Origin: CAYTLW01 sp964438735 | GTDB lineage: Bacteria > Myxococcota_A > UBA9042 | Direction: 5' to 3' | Length of the DNA: 26,871 nucleotides | NCBI GenBank assembly: GCA_964438735.1 | Contig: CAYTLW010000108.1 | Coordinates: 1 to 26,871, forward strand | In this document: piece after piece, positions 22,501-26,871 of the stretch | Numbering within the stretch: the stretch's first letter is position 1 | Layout of the letters: each line of letters begins with the position of its first letter | The notes under the pieces: model-generated | Databases searched by the model: none | The model's input: only the letters and a program-made list of their open reading frames with translations | Told to the model about the DNA's origin: nothing | Made by a program: the position numbers and the translations under genes

Positions 22501-23370
22501 GAGACAGACGCCCACCTTGCAGACGTCGGTCGCCGTACACTCCGAGTCAGTGCAACACGCGCCGGTGACCTGCTTGTGGGTGCACTTGCCGGAGGCGAGA
22601 TCGCATGCATCCACCGTGCAGGACTTGCCGTCATCACACAGGGCGCTGTTCTTCTTGCTGCAGCAGTCCGCCTTGGGTTTGCTGTGCGTGCATACGCCCT
22701 TTGCGCCGCTCAGGTCGCAGACGTCCTGGGTACAGGGCTCGCCGTCGTCGCAGTCGCTCTGCTTGCCGCACCACGAGCACTTGGACTTGGTGGTATTGGG
22801 CGCCAGGCAAGCGTCGCCGGCCGCACAATCGAAGGTGGAGCCACAACAGTTCACGACCAGCCCGTACTGGCAGGTGCCCCCGACACACTTCTCCTCGCTG
22901 CAAGCCAGGCCATCATCGCACTCAAGGCTCGTCGAGCAGCTCGACACGACCAGGACCTTGACGATTGCCCGCGCATCGGGGTTGGTCAGCTCCAGGCCCT
23001 TGTCCGTGGCCAGCACAAAGCCGAGCGTGTGCATCCCTTGAGGGACGTTCTTGAACGTGTAGGGGATGACCTTCTTCTTGTCGTTGGCCGGGTGGCCCGT
23101 GACGCCGTTCAGGGCACCGTCCAGGTAGCAGTGCACGGTGCCCAGGGTGTACTTCTTCAGCAGGAACTCGACCGTGATGTCCGTGGCCCCCTGCGGCTTG
23201 ATATTGAACACCTGCAAGTTGGTCGGCGACGTGACGGACAGGGCCGGATTGAGCGCAAACGCCTGAACCCCGAGCCTGGGTTCTTCGGCGCACGCCAGGC
23301 AAAACAACAGCGAAGCCAGCAATCCGATGAGGCGCGCGATTGTGGGGGGCAACACCCTCACAATGACCAT
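19561..23370 (-). CDS. Giant Cys-rich repeat lipoprotein with choice-of-anchor-J-like, Ig-like and amidotransferase-like domains
   Basis: This 1269-residue lipoprotein has a signal peptide ending in FCLAC with Cys27. An Ig-like domain (about 30-140) follows. Residues about 140-745 hold about thirteen units built on CDDGxxCTxDxC, often with a trailing GxC and a CC pair; a fourteenth sits at the very C-terminus. Residues about 750-910 (YCQDFELHDD, GWTPVD, SPVINAIG) resemble a MAM or choice-of-anchor-J beta-sandwich. An Ig-like domain (about 915-1010) and a Rossmann-like segment of class I amidotransferase type (about 1010-1235) complete it. That last part has YLEGGDTW where amidotransferases carry the nucleophilic Cys, so it should be non-catalytic. 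ATG 23370 has only GCAGGG directly before it. It lies 120 bases downstream of the VWA gene. Confidence 0.85.
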   Translation of the reverse strand: MVIVRVLPPTIARLIGLLASLLFCLACAEEPRLGVQAFALNPALSVTSPTNLQVFNIKPQGATDITVEFLLKKYTLGTVHCYLDGALNGVTGHPANDKKKVIPYTFKNVPQGMHTLGFVLATDKGLELTNPDARAIVKVLVVSSCSTSLECDDGLACSEEKCVGGTCQYGLVVNCCGSTFDCAAGDACLAPNTTKSKCSWCGKQSDCDDGEPCTQDVCDLSGAKGVCTHSKPKADCCSKKNSALCDDGKSCTVDACDLASGKCTHKQVTGACCTDSECTATDVCKVGVCLDDECRFAPDKFKPGCCHVDLDCPSHACAVSKCNKAMATPDKWKQCTQVPDTTKTGPNGEKCCDPTNLASDCNDDDVCTWDVCSGFQCQFKPVAECCHPSKESKDKVCDDGEPCTLDICQAPPNASYGKCVHKKIPGCCTQSSHCDDGLYCNEDICDVATLTCSHKKGSDGCCDNNAQCDDGKSCTVGWCVNLTCLFAADSSKPEGCCDANGDCDDGNLCTTDVCDLSGGGGVCVNKANADCCEEDAQCDDGKSCTQDKCWSNKCKSSAPAAGCCADDPPAKNSCDDLDKCTIDYCANGHCHHHGPAMGCCLVDSDCDDGDTCTTGTCKMGAASYGKCVFVTTEPNCLVCTPADADIKCDDKNLCTKDSCINNMCTHELKKDCCEDAIDCNDNDPCTFDGCVFNQCWHSKLGGKDKLCYTPATEGMDCNFVSSECASGKCMPQPDGVWACEAVAKPVCTVNVGYCQDFELHDDLPKMGWTPVDILGKAAGNWGVYTDNALGPDQHARLTWAPVKVNYDTCLASPVINAIGVNSLSVQFDLEFIKQAGTSTVRLLGGFDGDKTDWTKAVVIEEWGESGTLYADTIDLKLPPSFSNANNLRLAFCVTGESTYDLAQVGLDNFCLARGNVPAMACPANMFVEVGGIKTVRLWAKDGDLDAIVSLSLVKAPPFVTLAPSTYYWLDSTWNAQLRASPKSKDDVGDHEITVKVSDGFFYRLCTFQITVLYKGGVLVWRPPEVPKSHSEALVAAIKDATSTVVQVTDDISIYASLKPFDAVFVTLGVYPDNHVLMEAEIASLKLYLYASGKGRLYLEGGDTWAFDKPTSLHPLFQVEGVADSATLGVTGPMVGIGPYNQPSNALDWGYSQDFAFNNLNDKIAGKTAVQRTRNLLGNAGAEPFVVHVGHDNKAASYRTIASSVAFAGLIYGNSPPVALMKRLFSFFDNGVADCKADKDCDDGIACSVDTCNSSGECAHSACGKKGPGP

Positions 23371-23377
23371 CCCTGCA

Positions 23378-23420
23378 TGTTCGGGGATCGAACACGGGGC
23401 CGCCGGAACCGTGTCCGGCG
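23378..23420 (-). promoter_or_regulatory. Paired leader hairpins before the giant Cys-rich gene
   Basis: Two perfect hairpins precede the start codon. CGCCGGA/TCCGGCG (23401-23407 with 23414-23420) has a 6-base loop. TGTTCG/CGAACA (23378-23383 with 23389-23394) has a 5-base loop and ends eight bases from the ATG. A competing 6-base pairing, 23392-23397 with 23409-23414, would break both. This could be a leader switch, but short complementary segments are frequent in GC-rich DNA. Confidence 0.3.
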
Positions 23421-23490
23421 TGTCGTATCATCAGCGTCAGTATGGACGCTTACAGAGCGAATGGCGAGCAGAAATCAGGCGCCACGCGCA

Positions 23491-25506
23491 TCAACAACCG
23501 TAGACAAAGCTCAACTTCTGGCCCTGCTTGGCGTTGCAAGTGGTCTTGCAGAGGATCGCCGAGGTGGGGCTGTTGTTGTCGTCGAAATACCAGCCGTGGG
23601 AGTTGGCCGGGCAAGCCCCCGCGTCCTGCACCCGCTTGACGGTCACCTTGCCGCCTGAGCTGTTCTTGAAGCTCATGGCGATCTTGTCCTTGTCGCCTGT
23701 GGCCGGCAGGTTGTAGTTGCATTTCACCGCCTTGACCGACGCCGCTACGTTGCTGGCGATGGCGTTGAAGACCTTGGTCCAATCCTGCAGGCCGCAGATG
23801 GACTGGATGATGCCGCCGGTGGACTTGCTCAGCGCCTCGTAGACAACCCCGTGACCTGCGCCGCCGATGCAGCCGACGAACGGGATGGTCTGCGCTGGTG
23901 TGGCGCCGGTGGCGATGATGCTGTGGAAGGTGAAGCCGTTGGGGAAGCCTGGGGCGCCGACCGCCTGCATGCCGGACTTGAAGTCCGTGTCCGACATCTT
24001 GGAGTTGTCGTCCGTGACGACCACGTAGTGCTGGCTTGCGTTCGGGCGGAGGAAGCTCTTCCACTGCGGGTAGCTCTGGATGACCTTCTTCAGCCCGTCG
24101 TTGGAGCCGATGGACTCGTTGACGTGCTTGAAGCCGGAGCTGTCGGTGCAGCCAGCGGATGCCAGGGGTGGCGGCACGCAGATCTTGGTATTGGCGATCA
24201 TGATGACGTGGTAGTCGATGGCCTTGCCGCCGATGAAGGTGGCGAAGGCGTTGATGCCCATCTGCACGGCCGCCGCCTCGGCCTTCATCGAACCGGAGGT
24301 GTCGACGAACCAGATGATGTCGGTGGCACCCTTCTTCTCCACCGCCTCGACGACGATGGACGAGGTGGACTCCTTGCAGGGTTCGCCGACTACCAGCATG
24401 GGCACATCGATCTTGTCGGTGTTGGCGCCGTTGCCGAACACCTCGATGGTGGCGATGGGGGCGGCGGCCATGGGCAACTTCTGGCCGGCGGTCAGGGTCA
24501 CGTCGACGGCGCGGCTGCTGTTGGGGCCGACGGTGAAGGGTCCGGCGTCGGACAGGAGCACGTTCTTGAACACGCTGCTCGCGGCCAACTTGAGCTCGCT
24601 CACCTTCAAGGGCGCGGTGCCGTTGTTGACCACCTTGAGCGTCTTGGTCGCCTTGTCGCCCTCTTTCATGACGCCGTAGTTCAGCGCGGGCGGGATCACG
24701 CCGATCATGGGCGCGTTCTCCTCGCCAAAGACGTGCACGGTCGAGACGGCCTTGTTCGAGTCGGTGACGATGAGCTGGGTGGAGTAGGTGCCGCCCAGGT
24801 CCGGCTTGAACGTGATCTCCAACTCGTCCGAGCTGCTGGGGGCGATGGGCGTGGCGTAGTCCGGGTGTTTGCTGATCTTGAACGCCTGGCTGCCGTTGGG
24901 CGGCAACTCGGCGGCGACGATGGTCAGGGGGTGCTCCCCGGTGTTGAAGAGCTTCACTGTGCGGGTCTCGGTGCTGCCCGACTCGACCACGCCGAAGTCC
25001 ACCGGATCGGGCTTGATGGTCAGGGCGCCCGAGGCCGCCTGCACGCTCACGTTCACGGCGTACTTCTTTTCGGCGTCGTTCGACGAGTTATTGGTGATGA
25101 TGAGCTTGGTCTGCTTGACGTCGGCGCCCACGGGCCGGTAGCGCACCTGCCAGTCGACCCACTCGCCGGGCTTGACCTTGGCGGCAGCGAAGTTGACCAC
25201 CACGAAGGCGGGCGCGGGCGGATCGAAGACCGCCGACTGAATGTCCAGCATTCCCGAGGCGCCGATGTTGCGCACGCGCAGCTTGAGGTACTCCTCCTGG
25301 CCGGCAGTGATGTCCGTGAATACCAGGGGCGAGGGCTCGGCGACGATGCGAACGTCTGCCTCCAGGCAGTAATCTCCGGTGCACGGCAGGGTGCCTCCGC
25401 CTGTATTCGTGGCGGCAGCTTGACCACTATTGGGCGCGCTAGAGCACCCCGCCAACCCGACAAAAACGGCCACCATTGCTACTGAAAAAAGGTCCCTGTT
25501 GCACAT
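23491..25506 (-). CDS. Lipoprotein with ASH-like repeats and a von Willebrand factor A domain
   Basis: This 671-residue lipoprotein starts at ATG 25506, about seven bases after GGGGAG on the minus strand; a TTG five codons upstream overlaps that site. The signal peptide ends in GLAGC followed by SSAPN. Three ASH-like (choice-of-anchor-D type) beta-sandwiches occupy about residues 50-375, each with a pattern like VDFGVVESGSTETRTVKLFN. A VWA domain begins near residue 395 with an intact MIDAS motif (FVDTSGSM) and the later VVVTDD strand, so metal-dependent ligand binding is expected. The last 70 residues hold several cysteines. VWA proteins of this type usually mediate adhesion or protein assembly. 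It is upstream of, and codirectional with, the giant Cys-rich gene. Confidence 0.9.
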   Translation of the reverse strand: MCNRDLFSVAMVAVFVGLAGCSSAPNSGQAAATNTGGGTLPCTGDYCLEADVRIVAEPSPLVFTDITAGQEEYLKLRVRNIGASGMLDIQSAVFDPPAPAFVVVNFAAAKVKPGEWVDWQVRYRPVGADVKQTKLIITNNSSNDAEKKYAVNVSVQAASGALTIKPDPVDFGVVESGSTETRTVKLFNTGEHPLTIVAAELPPNGSQAFKISKHPDYATPIAPSSSDELEITFKPDLGGTYSTQLIVTDSNKAVSTVHVFGEENAPMIGVIPPALNYGVMKEGDKATKTLKVVNNGTAPLKVSELKLAASSVFKNVLLSDAGPFTVGPNSSRAVDVTLTAGQKLPMAAAPIATIEVFGNGANTDKIDVPMLVVGEPCKESTSSIVVEAVEKKGATDIIWFVDTSGSMKAEAAAVQMGINAFATFIGGKAIDYHVIMIANTKICVPPPLASAGCTDSSGFKHVNESIGSNDGLKKVIQSYPQWKSFLRPNASQHYVVVTDDNSKMSDTDFKSGMQAVGAPGFPNGFTFHSIIATGATPAQTIPFVGCIGGAGHGVVYEALSKSTGGIIQSICGLQDWTKVFNAIASNVAASVKAVKCNYNLPATGDKDKIAMSFKNSSGGKVTVKRVQDAGACPANSHGWYFDDNNSPTSAILCKTTCNAKQGQKLSFVYGC

Positions 25507-25649
25507 GCTCGATCTCCCCAAGACTTCACGTCAGCGCGGAATGCTAACCACATTCGGCAGGTAGCGCAACAGTCTTTCAACGAGATGTGCAGATGCGATT
25601 CGGGTACCCTCGGAGATGGAAAAAGGTACCGGCGAACTTCGGTCTCCCC

Positions 25650-26871
25650 CTATTGGCAGACTCCCTTCTTACAGGTCTTCGAGGCCGCGCACGGCTTATG
25701 ATCGTTCGCCGGAACGGTTACGCATCCCTTGGTCTTGCTGCACGAATCGGTGGTGCAAATGTTGCCGTCGTTGCAGTTCACCAACGCGTGCAGGCAACCC
25801 TGGGCCTTGTCGCAGCTGTCGGCGGTGCAGGCGTTGGAGTCGTTGCAGCTCTTCTTGGTGTGCTTGCAGCCCTTCCAGACATCGCAACTGTCGGTGGTGC
25901 AGGCGTCGCCGTCGCTGCAGTCCACTTTGCTGTGGGTGCAGCCTTGGACGAGCGCGCATTGATCCTGCGTGCAGGCGTTGCCGTCGTTGCAGGACAGCGG
26001 GTCGTTATCGCAACCGGTCTGGGCTTTGCAGACGTCGAAGGTGCAGGGCTTGTTGTCGCCGCAGGCTTTGGCCGTCTTGTCGGCGCACGGTCCCGAACCG
26101 GTGCAGACACCGAAGAGCCAGGCGTCGGAGCGGATCAACCACGGCGCGGCCTTGCCGAAGGCCTTGCGGGTGCCCAACAAAGCGAAGCCGCCGTCGGTCT
26201 GCGGGATGAAGGAGCGATAGCCGGCGACGTGGATCTTGTCGTCCTTGTCGCCCAGCCAGGTGCGCTGCACGTGGGCGTTGCCCTGCAGGTCGAAGAGGCC
26301 GCCCCAAAGGCCGGGGGTGACGCCGCCGGAGACCGTGGCGCCAGCCAGGATGACACCGTCGCCGTTGGCCATGGGCCGCATGCCCCGCGGCCAGTGGGCC
26401 GTGGGTTTGCTGTCGACGCGCTGCCAGAGCACCTGGCCCTTGCCGTTGACGCGGGCGAACAACATGCGCCGGTTGGCGGCGTCGACCCGGTGGCCGGCGG
26501 CGAAGAAGGTCTTGTCGGGCAAGATGGTGGCCGACCAGAGTTCGCTGGCGAAGTTGTCACTGTCGACCATGTTCTGCCAGGCGATGCTGCCGCCGGTTGT
26601 GACCCGGATCAGCCAGCCTCGGTAGGTTTTGCCCTTGGTATAGCGCTGCTGGCCCGCGATCAGGACCGTGCCATCGCCCAACACGCGCGCGTCGCGCGCG
26701 AAGGTATAGCGGTAGTAGGCAGCCGAACTGCCATTGGCAGTGCCGCTGATGGCCTTGCCCGTGACGGCGTCGAATCGTCTCATGCGCACGTAGTAGTACG
26801 ACTTGCCACAGCAGACACTAGCGTACGCGTTGGTCAACGCCAGCACCTGCTGACCGCCGGCCAGCGGCAAC
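25650..26871 (-). CDS. Partial Cys-rich repeat protein with beta-propeller-like N-terminal part
   Basis: This is the C-terminal 406 residues of a gene whose start lies beyond the window end; the frame is open at 26871. The first 250 residues contain repeated motifs of the kind GDGTVLIAGQQ, PDKTFFAAGH, NGDGVILAGA and DGGFALLGTR, spaced about 50 residues apart. They resemble the blades of a secreted beta-propeller of the delta-60 repeat type. The last 130 residues have five units of about 22 residues, CNDGNACTxDxCxxxxGCxH, then a short KPCAAS...CKKGVC end. The same Cys unit appears in the giant lipoprotein at 19561-23370 and once in the Ig-like lipoprotein. Its stop lies 143 bases upstream of the VWA gene start. 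The role is probably structural or adhesive. Confidence 0.8.
   Translation of the reverse strand, partial: LPLAGGQQVLALTNAYASVCCGKSYYYVRMRRFDAVTGKAISGTANGSSAAYYRYTFARDARVLGDGTVLIAGQQRYTKGKTYRGWLIRVTTGGSIAWQNMVDSDNFASELWSATILPDKTFFAAGHRVDAANRRMLFARVNGKGQVLWQRVDSKPTAHWPRGMRPMANGDGVILAGATVSGGVTPGLWGGLFDLQGNAHVQRTWLGDKDDKIHVAGYRSFIPQTDGGFALLGTRKAFGKAAPWLIRSDAWLFGVCTGSGPCADKTAKACGDNKPCTFDVCKAQTGCDNDPLSCNDGNACTQDQCALVQGCTHSKVDCSDGDACTTDSCDVWKGCKHTKKSCNDSNACTADSCDKAQGCLHALVNCNDGNICTTDSCSKTKGCVTVPANDHKPCAASKTCKKGVCQ

Noticed and set aside
20950..22950. Regularly spaced GCCGTCGTCGCA-like DNA motifs that could suggest a CRISPR or satellite array.
   Set aside because: The motifs are in codon phase, vary at synonymous sites and encode the CDDG protein repeats; spacers are coding.
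21970..23658. A 562-codon plus-strand open frame opposite the giant Cys-rich gene.
   Set aside because: Shadow frame produced by the repeated CDDG codons; no family pattern.

Overview
The window is about 27 kb of high-GC DNA, probably from a member of the Myxococcota or another former-Deltaproteobacteria lineage. That placement is inference. It rests on the density of modular Cys-rich lipoproteins with Asp/Gly-rich tethers, FG-GAP-type and MopE-type metal-binding repeats, a Hanks-type Ser/Thr kinase, and a high-GC genome with GGAGG ribosome-binding sites. The piece is a scaffold: positions 17978-18077 are exactly 100 Ns, so the two sides may not be truly adjacent.

Left part (1-10255). A GC-rich non-coding leader with inverted repeats precedes a FIST-domain sensor protein. 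A large lipoprotein with a Cys-rich block, a predicted FG-GAP beta-propeller and a CARDB-like end follows. It converges on a cytoplasmic Ser/Thr kinase across a short array of 16-bp repeats. Next come a HAD-family hydrolase and a small lipoprotein with two EF-hand-like repeats (a likely two-gene operon), a convergent M20/PepT-like peptidase, and a 118-residue protein that looks like a DNA-3-methyladenine glycosylase I with its middle deleted in frame.

Central operon (10294-17281, + strand). Four exported proteins lie in tight succession: a P-domain plus fibrinogen-like protein; a lipoprotein ending in a somatomedin-B-like module; a lipoprotein with four Ig-like domains and a MopE-type metal-binding segment; and, overlapping it by ATGA, a Cys-rich lipoprotein with an unrecognised C-terminal domain. 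Nearly all recognisable modules are of binding or adhesion type and none is an evident enzyme, so a cell-surface or extracellular-matrix role is the simplest inference.

Around the gap (17282-18116) lie a duplicated 29-bp repeat, a broken lipoprotein gene, a perfect 26-bp palindrome, and hexamer tandem repeats on both sides of the Ns.

Right part (18117-26871). A LysR regulator is divergent from a DoxX-like membrane protein, with a candidate operator between them. On the minus strand follow three large Cys-rich or adhesin-like proteins: one with about fourteen CDDG-type repeats and a choice-of-anchor-J-like domain, one with ASH-like and VWA domains, and a partial one with five CNDG repeats running off the window end. 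Eight lipoprotein signal peptides in 27 kb make this a lipoprotein-rich accessory locus. No CRISPR array, rRNA, tRNA, integrase or transposase gene was seen.
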